From NCBI GenBank assembly GCA_963829545.1, contig CAWHIX010000010.1, forward strand, positions 62,001-126,000: a stretch of DNA of 64,000 bases. The letters run 5' to 3'. This DNA comes from JAXGXJ01 sp963829545. GTDB lineage: Bacteria > Actinomycetota > Thermoleophilia > RBG-16-64-13. A program made the translations under genes and the position numbers. Numbering within the stretch: the stretch's first letter is position 1; each line of letters opens with the position of its first letter. Under the pieces are notes generated by a model. It was not told the DNA's origin, did no database searches, and saw only the letters and a list, made by a program, of their open reading frames with translations. Below, in pieces: positions 39,799-47,373 of this stretch.

Positions 39799-40755
39799 AT
39801 GGGCAAAGTATTTGTTGACCTGACCCATCCCTTCAGTGCGGAGATCCCTCGCTGGCCGTATTTCGTGAAGCCGGTCATCGATTCGATGCACACCATGGCC
39901 AAGGGCGGCGTCCTCACCCAGCGGGTCGATTGCGTTCAGCACACGGGCACTCATGCCGACGCGCCTCGTCACGTCATGGAGCGCGAATTCGACGGCAAGA
40001 GGGCTCGCTACACCCACGAGATGCCTGTTGACGCCTACACGGGCGACGCGGTCTGTCTCGAGATCAAGATCCACAAGTGGGGCCTGATCCTGCCCGAGCA
40101 TCTCGAGGACGCCTGCAAGCGCGCGAACATCAAGCCGGAAGAGCTCAAGGGCATGGTCGTCTGCTTGAACACCGGCATGCATCGCCTGTTCGACGACTCC
40201 AGAGACTACTACCACTATGCGTGCGGCACGGGCCTCGAAGCCGGCAAGTGGTTCGTGAAGCACCAGGTCAAGTGCGTGGCCATGGATTCGCAGGCACTGG
40301 ATCATCCGCTTCATACGGCCATGGGCAAGAACGGCCCGCCGCAGATGAATCTGCCCGGAAACTCGGGGAGGCCTATCACGGTAGAGTACGCCGAGCAGTT
40401 CGGTGAGGAAGCCTACGCCGAATTCGAGAAGGCTGCCTACATCAAGCTGCATGGCCAGGCCGCTTATGACGCCAAGTTCGGCGATCTTGAAGCCCTGGGC
40501 AATGAAGGGACCTGGGAACCCTGCCACAAGCAGATGCTGGGTCACGGCATCGTGGGCGTCGAGAACCTGGGTGGAGACCTGGACAAGGTGTCCGGCAAGC
40601 GCTTCCGGTTCTTCTGCTTCCCGATCCGCTGGTACATGGGCGACGGCTCCATGGTCCGCTGCGTGGCCGAGATCGAAGAGTCTGAGCTGAACGATGTTCC
40701 TGACAGGACCTACACGTACTGCGGCACGGGGTACGGCCCGGTTTCCGGTTACTAA
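39799..40755 (+). CDS. Cyclase-family hydrolase, candidate dihydrophloroglucinol cyclohydrolase
   Basis: 318 residues, related to kynurenine formamidase and polyketide 'cyclase' hydrolases. The metal-binding motif HTGTHADAPRH is at 48-58 and is preceded by the family start VFVDLTHPFS. Such enzymes hydrolyse cyclic or amide carbonyl bonds using Zn or Mn. It is about 60-100 residues longer than KynB, the extra being an insertion around 220-270. ATG 39799 is chosen for the family N terminus; an in-frame ATG at 39730 is less likely. As the ring-opening step it would convert dihydrophloroglucinol to 3-hydroxy-5-oxohexanoate. It is the last gene before a double terminator. Confidence 0.76.
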   Translation: MGKVFVDLTHPFSAEIPRWPYFVKPVIDSMHTMAKGGVLTQRVDCVQHTGTHADAPRHVMEREFDGKRARYTHEMPVDAYTGDAVCLEIKIHKWGLILPEHLEDACKRANIKPEELKGMVVCLNTGMHRLFDDSRDYYHYACGTGLEAGKWFVKHQVKCVAMDSQALDHPLHTAMGKNGPPQMNLPGNSGRPITVEYAEQFGEEAYAEFEKAAYIKLHGQAAYDAKFGDLEALGNEGTWEPCHKQMLGHGIVGVENLGGDLDKVSGKRFRFFCFPIRWYMGDGSMVRCVAEIEESELNDVPDRTYTYCGTGYGPVSGY

Positions 40756-40761
40756 CATTCG

Positions 40762-40798
40762 GTCTGACCCCGCCCGTCGCTAGGCGAGGGGGTCGGAC
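40762..40798 (+). terminator. First stem-loop after the phloroglucinol operon
   Basis: Imperfect stem with GTCTGACCCC pairing with GGGGTCGGAC (one G-T pair), plus an inner CGCC/GGCG helix, starting seven bases after the stop of the cyclase gene. Confidence 0.5.
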
Positions 40799-40817
40799 TG
40801 GTACGGGATGTTGCACA

Positions 40818-40853
40818 GAAACCCCCCGCCGGCGGATGCCGGCGGGGGGTTTC
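40818..40853 (+). terminator. Strong terminator after the phloroglucinol operon
   Basis: Perfect 16-base stem (GAAACCCCCCGCCGGC and complement) with a GGAT loop; the T run TTTCTTC closes it. This separates the four-gene pathway unit from the molybdoenzyme genes. Confidence 0.85.
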
Positions 40854-41109
40854 TTCAACGGTGGACCTCTGTGGTAGCCTTCTGCTTGCAGTGATTCCGC
40901 CCACCGGGATTGCTGTTCCGCCAGAAGGCTGCTGCACAATGACGCCTCGACGTCAGAGCGCGCCGGGCGAGTGCGAGAGAAGGACGCAGGGAGTGCGAAT
41001 AGCGGCGCTATTGGCGCGACCGAGGACGTGCTATCGCGCCGGCCGGAGCGCTCTGGGGGCCGAGGTTGCGTTGTTCAGCAGCCCCTAGGAGCCGAGAGGA
41101 ACGGACGAA
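40854..41109. other. Promoter region of the first transhydroxylase unit
   Basis: About 255 bases between the terminator and beta subunit 1. Short plus-strand frames here show no similarity that I recognise and end before or inside the beta start. No clear -10/-35 pair or palindrome like the IclR candidate operators was seen. It presumably carries the promoter for the 41.1-45.7 kb genes. Confidence 0.35.
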
Positions 41110-41949
41110 ATGAAGAAATGGAACATGGTCATCGACGTGGCCCGCTGCCACGACTGCAACGACTGCTTTCTGGCCGATAAGGACGAGTTCGTCGGTAACG
41201 ACTTCCTGCCCTACTCGCTCGCCCAGCCGTGGTCGGGTCACAGGTGGCTGAACATCCATCGCAAGGAACGCGGGCAGTACCCCATCGTGCAGGTGGGCTA
41301 CCTGCCCATGCCCTGCCAGCACTGCGCCGATGCGTCCTGCATGAAGAACTCACCCGAGGGCACCATCTACCGGCGTGAGGACGGCCTGGTGATAATCGAC
41401 CCGCTGAAGGCCAAGGGCCATCCGGAGATCGTCGCCACCTGTCCCTACGGCGCCATCTACTGGAACGAGGAGCAGGAAGTAGCGCAGAAATGCACGGGCT
41501 GCGCCCACCTTATCGATGAAGGCTGGACCGAGACCCGCTGCTCGCAGGTCTGCCCCACCAACGCCATCCGCCTGGTGCTGGCCGATGATGCCGAATGGGC
41601 CAAGATCGTGGCCGACGAGGGCCTCGAGGACTACCAGGCCGAGCTCGACACGAGCCCGCGGGTCAAGTACAAGAACCTGTACAGGTGGGACAGGATCTTC
41701 GTTTCCGGCAGCGCCGTGTTTCAGGATACCGACGAGTGCGCCGAGGGCGCGCAGGTCACCGTTCAGTCCGGCGGTGCGACCGTGGGTGAGGGAGTGGCCA
41801 ACAACTACAGCGAGTTCGTGGTCGACAAGCTCGACGCGGGCAAGGAATACACGGTGACCGTGGAGGCCGCCGGCTATAAGACCTACTCCACCACCGTCAC
41901 CCCGGCGGCCAGCATCAACCTGGGCACCATCTTCCTCGAGAAAGCGTAG
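41110..41949 (+). CDS. athS: Transhydroxylase-type molybdoenzyme beta (Fe-S) subunit 1
   Basis: 279 residues, the same size as the small subunit of Pelobacter pyrogallol-phloroglucinol transhydroxylase (274). Residues 1-190 are a polyferredoxin of the NrfC/DmsB type with 11 Cys: 13, 16, 19, 69, 72, 77, 111, 128, 131, 144 and 148. Asp23 stands where the fourth Cys of the first motif would be. That is enough for three [4Fe-4S] clusters rather than four. Residues 195-279 form a transthyretin/CarboxypepD_reg-like beta domain (VSGSAVFQDTDECAEGAQVTV), the hallmark of the transhydroxylase small subunit. No Tat signal, so cytoplasmic. It precedes alpha1 by 241 bases. A paralogue follows alpha1. Confidence 0.85.
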   Translation: MKKWNMVIDVARCHDCNDCFLADKDEFVGNDFLPYSLAQPWSGHRWLNIHRKERGQYPIVQVGYLPMPCQHCADASCMKNSPEGTIYRREDGLVIIDPLKAKGHPEIVATCPYGAIYWNEEQEVAQKCTGCAHLIDEGWTETRCSQVCPTNAIRLVLADDAEWAKIVADEGLEDYQAELDTSPRVKYKNLYRWDRIFVSGSAVFQDTDECAEGAQVTVQSGGATVGEGVANNYSEFVVDKLDAGKEYTVTVEAAGYKTYSTTVTPAASINLGTIFLEKA

Positions 41950-42190
41950 ACGCACCACGGCCTTCGTCGCTTGGTCGGTGAGGTGTGCAGGGGGAGGGGA
42001 TGATTCCGCTCTATGGAACACCCTCTCATCGAACGGACCACGTGAAGCTACTCGTGAAGTTGGCAAGATCAAACTGACGTGCGCCGGGTATATTTAAGCT
42101 GGCAGCGCTGGGGGACCGGCGCCGCCAGAGGGAGCCGCCCCATCCAACTGAGCGACACGTATCTGCACCAGAGCCAAGGAGAGGTGAGGA

Positions 42191-44791
42191 ATGGGTGAAG
42201 TAGTTCGCTTGACGAACTCATCAACGGGGGGACCCGTCTTTGTCTATGTCGAGGACGGCAAGATCGTCCGGATAACGCCGATGGACCTCGACGACAGCGT
42301 GGACGCGGCCCCGTGGAAGATCGAAGCCAGAGGGAAGACCTTCACCCCGCCGCGCAAGACCACATATTCGGTCTACACGGCCGGCTTCAAGTCCATGATC
42401 TACTCCGACAAGCGCATCAAGACTCCCATGAAGCGCGTGGACTTCGACCCCGACGGCGAACGTAACATCCAGAACCGCGGTATCTCCGGGTACGAGCCCA
42501 TCTCCTGGGACGAGGCCACCGATATCGTCGTGAAGGAGATCAACCGCGTCAAGCGCGAAGCGGGGCCTGCCGCCATCCTTACCAGCCCCAGCTCGCACCA
42601 CATGTGGGGCAACGTGGGCTACCGCCACAGCACGTACTTCCGCTTCATGAACATGGTGGGCATCACCTATGCCGACCACAACCCCGACAGCTGGGAAGGC
42701 TGGCATTGGGGCGGCATGCACATGTGGGGCTTCAGTTGGCGCCTGGGCAACCCGGAGCAGTACGACCTGCTCGCGGACACCCTGCAGAACACCGAGATGA
42801 TAGTGTTCTGGTCGGCCGACCCGGAAGTCAACACCGGCATCTACTCGGCCCACGAGTCGACCGTTCGCCGCTACTGGATGAAGGACCTGGGTATCAAGAT
42901 GGTCTTCATCGATCCGTTCTACAACCACACCGCCGGCCTCATCGGCGACAAGTGGTTCTCGCCCAAGATCGGCACCGACCACGCACTCTCCTTCGCCATC
43001 GCCTACACGTGGCTCACCGAAGGCACCTACGACAAGGAGTACGTGGCCACTCACGCCCACGGCTTCGAGGAATGGGCCGACTACGTCCTGGGCAAGACCG
43101 ACGGCGTTCCCAAGACCTGCGAATGGGCCGAGGAAGAGTCGGGCGTACCGGCCTGCGAGATCCGGGCGCTGGCTCGGGAGTGGGGTAAGAAGAAGACCAT
43201 GCTGGCGGCCGGCGGTCTGGGCGGCTGGGGCGGCGCCTGCCGGGCCTCCCACGGTATCGAATGGGCGCGGGGCATGATCGCCCTCGCCACCATGCAGGGC
43301 ATGGGCAAGCCGGGCTCCAACATCTACTCCACCACGCAGGGCGTCCCCACCGACTACGAGTTCTACTTCCCCGGCTACGCCGAGGGCGGCATCTCCGGCG
43401 ACTGCGAGAACACGGCGGCCGGCTTCAAGTTCGCTTGGCGCATGTTCGACGGCAAGACCACCTTCCCGTCGCCTCCGCAACTCAACACTCCCGCCGGCCA
43501 GCACGTCCCGCGCCTCAAGGTGCCCGAGTGCATCATGGACGGCAAGTTCGAGTGGTCGGGCAAGGGCTTCTGCGGCGCCGACATCCAGGCTCAGTTCCAC
43601 CAGTACCAGTATCCGGCTCCCGGCTACCCCCGGATCAAGATGATGTGGAAGTACGGGGGCCCGTGGATCGGCACCATGACCGCGACCAACCGATACGCCC
43701 AGATGTATACGCACCCGAGCCTGGAGTTCGTCGTCAGCCAGTCCATCTGGTTCGAGGGTGAGGTCGCCTTCGCCGACGTCATCCTCCCGGCCTGCACGAA
43801 CTTCGAGCGTTGGGACATCTCCGAGTTCGCGAACTGCTCTGGGTACATCCCCGACAACTTCCAGCAGACCAACCATCGCGTCATCTCGCTGCAGGCCAAG
43901 TGCATCGAGCCGGAGGGCGAGTCCAAGTCGGACTACGACATCTATTGCATGATCGCCGACAAACTGGGCATCGGGCCTATGTTCAGCGAGGGTAAGACCG
44001 ACCTGCAGTGGGTGGAGCAGTACTACAACGCCACCGACATGCCCAAGCACATGACCTTCGCGGAGTTCATGAAGAAGGGCTACTTCGTGGTGCCGGACAA
44101 CCCCAACCGCAAGAAGACGCCTGCCCTCCGCTGGTTCGCCGAGGACCGCGAGAAGGACACCCCCGACTGGGGCCCGCGCTTGAACAACACCGTGGGTCGC
44201 AAAGGACTGCAGACCAGCACGGGCAAGGTGGAGTTCATCTCCACCAGCCTCAAGAACTTCGAAGAGCAGGGCTTCGTGGACGAGTACCGTCCGGCCATGC
44301 ACACCTACGTGCCGGCCTGGGAAGGTCCGCGCTGCGAACTGGCCAAGAAGTATCCTCTCGGCATGCTGGCTCCGCACCCGCGTTTCTCCTTCCACACCAT
44401 GGGTGACGGCAAGGACAGCTTCATGAACGACATCAAGGACCATCGCGTCCTGGTGGATGGGCACTACTACTGGATCATCCGGCTCAACAGCGTCGACGCG
44501 GCCGCCCGCGGCATCAAGGCCGGCGATCTGGTCCGCGCCTACAACGATCGCGGCTCAGTCATCCTGTGCGCTCAGGTGGGCGAGAGGACCCAGCCGGGTA
44601 CCGTCCACACCTACGAGTCGTGCGCGGAGTACAACCCGTTGGGCAAGCCCGGCAAGTCCGCCGATCGCGGCGGATGCGTGAACATCCTGTCCCCCGATCG
44701 CTACATGTCCAAGTACGCATGCGGCATGGCGCCCAATTCCATGCAGATCGAGGTCGAGAAGTGGGACGGCGGCATCTACGAGACCGACTGA
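42191..44791 (+). CDS. athL: Molybdopterin oxidoreductase alpha subunit 1, probable pyrogallol-phloroglucinol transhydroxylase
   Basis: 866 residues of the DMSO-reductase superfamily (Pelobacter large subunit about 875). There is no N-terminal Cys motif for an FS0 cluster and no Tat signal, as in the transhydroxylase. Active-site residues keep exact spacing to the Pelobacter enzyme (residue numbers recalled): His136, Asp166, Ser167 (Mo ligand) and Tyr396 correspond to His144, Asp174, Ser175 and Tyr404 with a constant offset of eight. Asp-Ser lies in NPDSWEGWHWGG. The enzyme moves a hydroxyl between phenols without net redox change, turning pyrogallol into phloroglucinol, and holds Mo-bis-pterin. 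AAGGAGAGGTGAGG precedes the ATG. It is sandwiched between two beta-subunit genes. Confidence 0.87.
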   Translation: MGEVVRLTNSSTGGPVFVYVEDGKIVRITPMDLDDSVDAAPWKIEARGKTFTPPRKTTYSVYTAGFKSMIYSDKRIKTPMKRVDFDPDGERNIQNRGISGYEPISWDEATDIVVKEINRVKREAGPAAILTSPSSHHMWGNVGYRHSTYFRFMNMVGITYADHNPDSWEGWHWGGMHMWGFSWRLGNPEQYDLLADTLQNTEMIVFWSADPEVNTGIYSAHESTVRRYWMKDLGIKMVFIDPFYNHTAGLIGDKWFSPKIGTDHALSFAIAYTWLTEGTYDKEYVATHAHGFEEWADYVLGKTDGVPKTCEWAEEESGVPACEIRALAREWGKKKTMLAAGGLGGWGGACRASHGIEWARGMIALATMQGMGKPGSNIYSTTQGVPTDYEFYFPGYAEGGISGDCENTAAGFKFAWRMFDGKTTFPSPPQLNTPAGQHVPRLKVPECIMDGKFEWSGKGFCGADIQAQFHQYQYPAPGYPRIKMMWKYGGPWIGTMTATNRYAQMYTHPSLEFVVSQSIWFEGEVAFADVILPACTNFERWDISEFANCSGYIPDNFQQTNHRVISLQAKCIEPEGESKSDYDIYCMIADKLGIGPMFSEGKTDLQWVEQYYNATDMPKHMTFAEFMKKGYFVVPDNPNRKKTPALRWFAEDREKDTPDWGPRLNNTVGRKGLQTSTGKVEFISTSLKNFEEQGFVDEYRPAMHTYVPAWEGPRCELAKKYPLGMLAPHPRFSFHTMGDGKDSFMNDIKDHRVLVDGHYYWIIRLNSVDAAARGIKAGDLVRAYNDRGSVILCAQVGERTQPGTVHTYESCAEYNPLGKPGKSADRGGCVNILSPDRYMSKYACGMAPNSMQIEVEKWDGGIYETD

Positions 44792-44838
44792 TCGATGGCT
44801 GTCGATCGGTCTTGCCTGATCAATAAGGAGCCTGCGAT

Positions 44839-45720
44839 ATGAAGCAATGGTATAAGGTCATAGATGTTGCCAGGTGCCACGACTGCAACAACTGCTTTAT
44901 GGCCGACAAGGACGAGTTCGTCGACAACGACTGGCCCGGCTACTCGGCCGCCCAGCCCCGTCACGGCCACCGCTGGGTGGATATCCTGCGGCGGGAGCGC
45001 GGGCAGTATGCCCGGAACGACGTGGCCTATCTCCCCATGCCCTGCCAGCACTGCGCGAATGCGCCGTGCGTGGAGGCCTCGAACGGCGCCATCTATTACC
45101 GCCCCGACGGCATCGTGATGATCGACATGGAGAAGGCCAAGGGCCGCAAGGAGTTGCTCGATTCCTGCCCCTACGGTGCCATCTTCTGGAACGAGGAGAA
45201 ACAACTGCCGCAGAAGTGCATCTTCTGCGCACACCTCATCGACGATCCCACGTGGAAACCGCACACCACTCGGTGCACGCATTCCTGCCCCACCGAGGCC
45301 ATGGCCACGTACTTTGTAGAGCCGGAAGAGATGCAGAAGATGATCGAGGCCGAGGGTCTGGAAGCTTACCTGGCGGAACTGGGCACCGAGCCGCGCACTC
45401 TCTACAAGAATCTGTACAGGTTCACCAAGAACTTCATCACCGCCGGCGTGGTGGTCGACGGCGACTGCTTCGAGGGCGCGACCGTGACCCTGCATTCCAA
45501 GGAGGGCGGAATCGCCTGCAGTCTCTCCGGAGCCGGAGTGGCCAACTGCCACGATACGTCGGTGCTGGCCACCCGGAGCACCAACTTCTTCGGCGAGTTC
45601 AAGTTCGACGGCCTGAATAACGGTGAGTACACGGTCGCGGTCGACGCTGCAGGGAGGAAATACTCCACTGACGTGACGGTCGCCGATGAGTCGGTGAACA
45701 TGGGGTTCATCGAACTCTAG
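44839..45720 (+). CDS. Transhydroxylase-type molybdoenzyme beta (Fe-S) subunit 2
   Basis: 293 residues, paralogue of beta subunit 1. The same 11 Cys are retained (13, 16, 19, 69, 72, 77, 110, 127, 130, 146, 150), with Asp23 again replacing the fourth Cys of the first motif. This again gives three clusters. The C-terminal beta domain (about 205-293) has an inserted loop of about 12 residues relative to subunit 1 (SKEGGIACSLSGAGVANCHDTSV). It begins 47 bases after alpha1, so co-transcription with alpha1 is likely, and is closed by a strong terminator. Whether alpha1 uses both small subunits or each serves a different partner is not decidable here. Confidence 0.85.
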   Translation: MKQWYKVIDVARCHDCNNCFMADKDEFVDNDWPGYSAAQPRHGHRWVDILRRERGQYARNDVAYLPMPCQHCANAPCVEASNGAIYYRPDGIVMIDMEKAKGRKELLDSCPYGAIFWNEEKQLPQKCIFCAHLIDDPTWKPHTTRCTHSCPTEAMATYFVEPEEMQKMIEAEGLEAYLAELGTEPRTLYKNLYRFTKNFITAGVVVDGDCFEGATVTLHSKEGGIACSLSGAGVANCHDTSVLATRSTNFFGEFKFDGLNNGEYTVAVDAAGRKYSTDVTVADESVNMGFIEL

Positions 45721-45750
45721 AGTCCCGCCGTCTGTGCCGGACTGAGTCAT

Positions 45751-45781
45751 GGGGAGGGCTTTGCGGGGCAAAGCCCTCCCC
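45751..45781 (+). terminator. Terminator after beta subunit 2
   Basis: Perfect 13-base stem (GGGGAGGGCTTTG and complement) with a five-base loop, 30 bases after the stop. Only a short T-containing tail follows. Confidence 0.8.
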
Positions 45782-45843
45782 ATTCTGTCCGGTCGAGGAG
45801 TAGCACGCAGCCCTGGTACCCGGGCCGCAGGAAGGACGCGATC

Positions 45844-46404
45844 GTGCGAGAGATAGTCATATTCAACGGCAGCCCGCGCATGGACGGCAACACTGCCACT
45901 CTGCTGAATCTCGTCGCCAAGGGCGCTCGGGACAACGGAGCGGAGGTGCACTTCTACACCCTGTTCAAGATGAAATTCATGGCCTGCCAGAGTTGTTTCT
46001 CTTGCCGGCTCAACGACGACTGCGTCATCAACGACGAACTGCATGCGGCCCTGCAGAAGGTGAAGACCGCCGACGCCGTGGTGGTCGGGTCTCCCATCTA
46101 CATGATGCAGATGACCGGTCCGGTCAAGAACATGTACGACAGGTTCTTTCCCCTGACCGACCCGCAATGGAAGCCTCGCTTCGGCACCAAGAAGATGGTC
46201 ACGGTGTACACGCAAGGCATGGAAGACCCACATCTCTTCGACTCGTACTTCGAGTACACGGCGGCCATCTTCCCCTGGTTCGGTTTCGAACTGGTGGACA
46301 ACATCGTGTGCACCGACGCCAACGACCCCGAGACCGCCGAGCGCGACGCCGAACTCAAGATCCGGGCCTACGAGGCGGGCAAGGCGCTGGCGCTGGGGCT
46401 ATAG
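45844..46404 (+). CDS. Iron-sulfur flavoprotein (NADPH-dependent FMN reductase fold)
   Basis: 186 residues with a flavodoxin-like fold. The FMN phosphate loop is FNGSPRMDGNTATLL (7-21). A compact Cys motif CX2CX2CX5C (Cys48, 51, 54, 60) follows, the signature of archaeal/anaerobe iron-sulfur flavoproteins that carry FMN plus a [4Fe-4S] cluster. VVVGSPIYMMQMTGPVKNMYDR lines the flavin site. The GTG start at 45844 has only a weak ribosome site. It stands between the first molybdoenzyme unit and the IclR gene. A role as electron carrier or as a small quinone/phenol reductase in the pathway is plausible but unproven. Confidence 0.82.
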   Translation: MREIVIFNGSPRMDGNTATLLNLVAKGARDNGAEVHFYTLFKMKFMACQSCFSCRLNDDCVINDELHAALQKVKTADAVVVGSPIYMMQMTGPVKNMYDRFFPLTDPQWKPRFGTKKMVTVYTQGMEDPHLFDSYFEYTAAIFPWFGFELVDNIVCTDANDPETAERDAELKIRAYEAGKALALGL

Positions 46405-46445
46405 TGGGCTCGCGAAACAGGACTTCGCAGATAGGGGAGTGAGTA

Positions 46446-47327
46446 ATGGCGAGGGCTGGTGGCCGGCCGAGGGCGTCGCTGCCCGGTGGGACCGAAGAGG
46501 CGAGCGATCTCTACGTGCAGGCGCTCGCCCGCGGCCTCTCCATACTGGCTCTGTTCGACGTCGAGCATCCCGAGTGGAGCCTGCACGACATCGGCCGCCA
46601 GACCGGCATCTCCAAGACTACGGCCTACCGCATGCTGCGCACGCTTGAATGGAAGGGCTTCGTCACTTTCGACTCTGCCACCGAGCGCTACCACCTGGGT
46701 CCGGCTACCATCCCGGGCGCGTATCTGAGCCTGTCGAACGTGGGCTTCGTGCGCTTCACCCATCCGTTGATCGAGGACCTGGCCGCGCGCACCGGGGAGA
46801 CGGTGGAGTTGGCGGTGGAGGGTGTGGGAGGCGCCGTCGTCGTCGACCAGGTCGCTACCCGGCACCCCTTCAAGCCCAACCTGCCCCACGGCCGGGTGCT
46901 GCGCAATCTGGCGAACTCGGCCATGAAGGTCTTGGCGGCCTACCGCACGGACGAGGCTCGAGAGCGGCTGCTGCGGGCGCGCCATCTCAAGCTCACTCCA
47001 AACACCGAGACCGACCCGGACGCCATGCGCCGTGAGTTGGCGCAGGTCGCCGAGACGGGACTGGCCTACGATCTGGAGGAGCAGGACCTGGGGGTCTGTG
47101 CCGTCTCGGCGCCCATCTTCGGTCCGCACGGTGACGTGCGGGCGGCCATCACCGTGGTGGCGCCGGCCGAGCGCTTCGGACCACGTGCAAGGGAGGAACT
47201 GGCCCAAGCGGTCAAGGAGAGCGCGGCCGCCATCAGCGACTACCTCAGCCGCTCAAGCGCCGCAGGCGGCGTGTTGACTGACCGGGGGAATGGTGGAAAA
47301 ATAGATGTCACCGCGTTAGCGGAATAG
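46446..47327 (+). CDS. IclR-family transcriptional regulator 1
   Basis: 293 residues. The N-terminal winged helix (about 22-85) has LSILALFDVEHPEWSLHDIG and QTGISKTTAYRMLRTLEWKG. The IclR effector domain (about 95-275) contains VVDQVATRHPFKP and a C-terminal VSAPIFGPHGDVRAAITVV. IclR proteins commonly control aromatic-compound degradation and bind pathway intermediates. The gene starts 42 bases after the iron-sulfur flavoprotein. It ends inside a perfect palindrome that lies just upstream of alpha2, so it is a strong candidate regulator of alpha2-beta3. Its TAG stop forms part of that palindrome. Confidence 0.88.
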   Translation: MARAGGRPRASLPGGTEEASDLYVQALARGLSILALFDVEHPEWSLHDIGRQTGISKTTAYRMLRTLEWKGFVTFDSATERYHLGPATIPGAYLSLSNVGFVRFTHPLIEDLAARTGETVELAVEGVGGAVVVDQVATRHPFKPNLPHGRVLRNLANSAMKVLAAYRTDEARERLLRARHLKLTPNTETDPDAMRRELAQVAETGLAYDLEEQDLGVCAVSAPIFGPHGDVRAAITVVAPAERFGPRAREELAQAVKESAAAISDYLSRSSAAGGVLTDRGNGGKIDVTALAE

Positions 47328-47348
47328 CTATTCCGAGAGACGGAATAG
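47320..47348. promoter_or_regulatory. Candidate IclR operator upstream of alpha2
   Basis: CGGAATAG followed directly by CTATTCCG is a perfect 16-base palindrome (47320-47335). A third copy of the half-site CGGAATAG occurs six bases later (47341-47348). The GGAAT/ATTCC arms resemble known IclR-type operators. It overlaps the end of the iclR gene and lies 26 bases before the alpha2 start, where bound protein would block or recruit polymerase. Confidence 0.6.
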
Positions 47349-47373
47349 TGGGAGATACGGCAAAGGAGGCAGT

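Noticed and set aside
40861..41088. Small plus-strand frame upstream of beta subunit 1
   Set aside because: No similarity, weak start and a shape typical of random GC-rich sequence; treated as promoter region.
42059..42094. TTGGCA and TATATT upstream of alpha1 as a promoter
   Set aside because: The spacing is 24 bases, too long for a housekeeping promoter; alpha1 may be read from the beta1 promoter.
42221..44464. Long minus-strand open frame opposite alpha1
   Set aside because: Shadow of the molybdoenzyme gene; composition is His/Val/Arg-rich without any recognisable domain.
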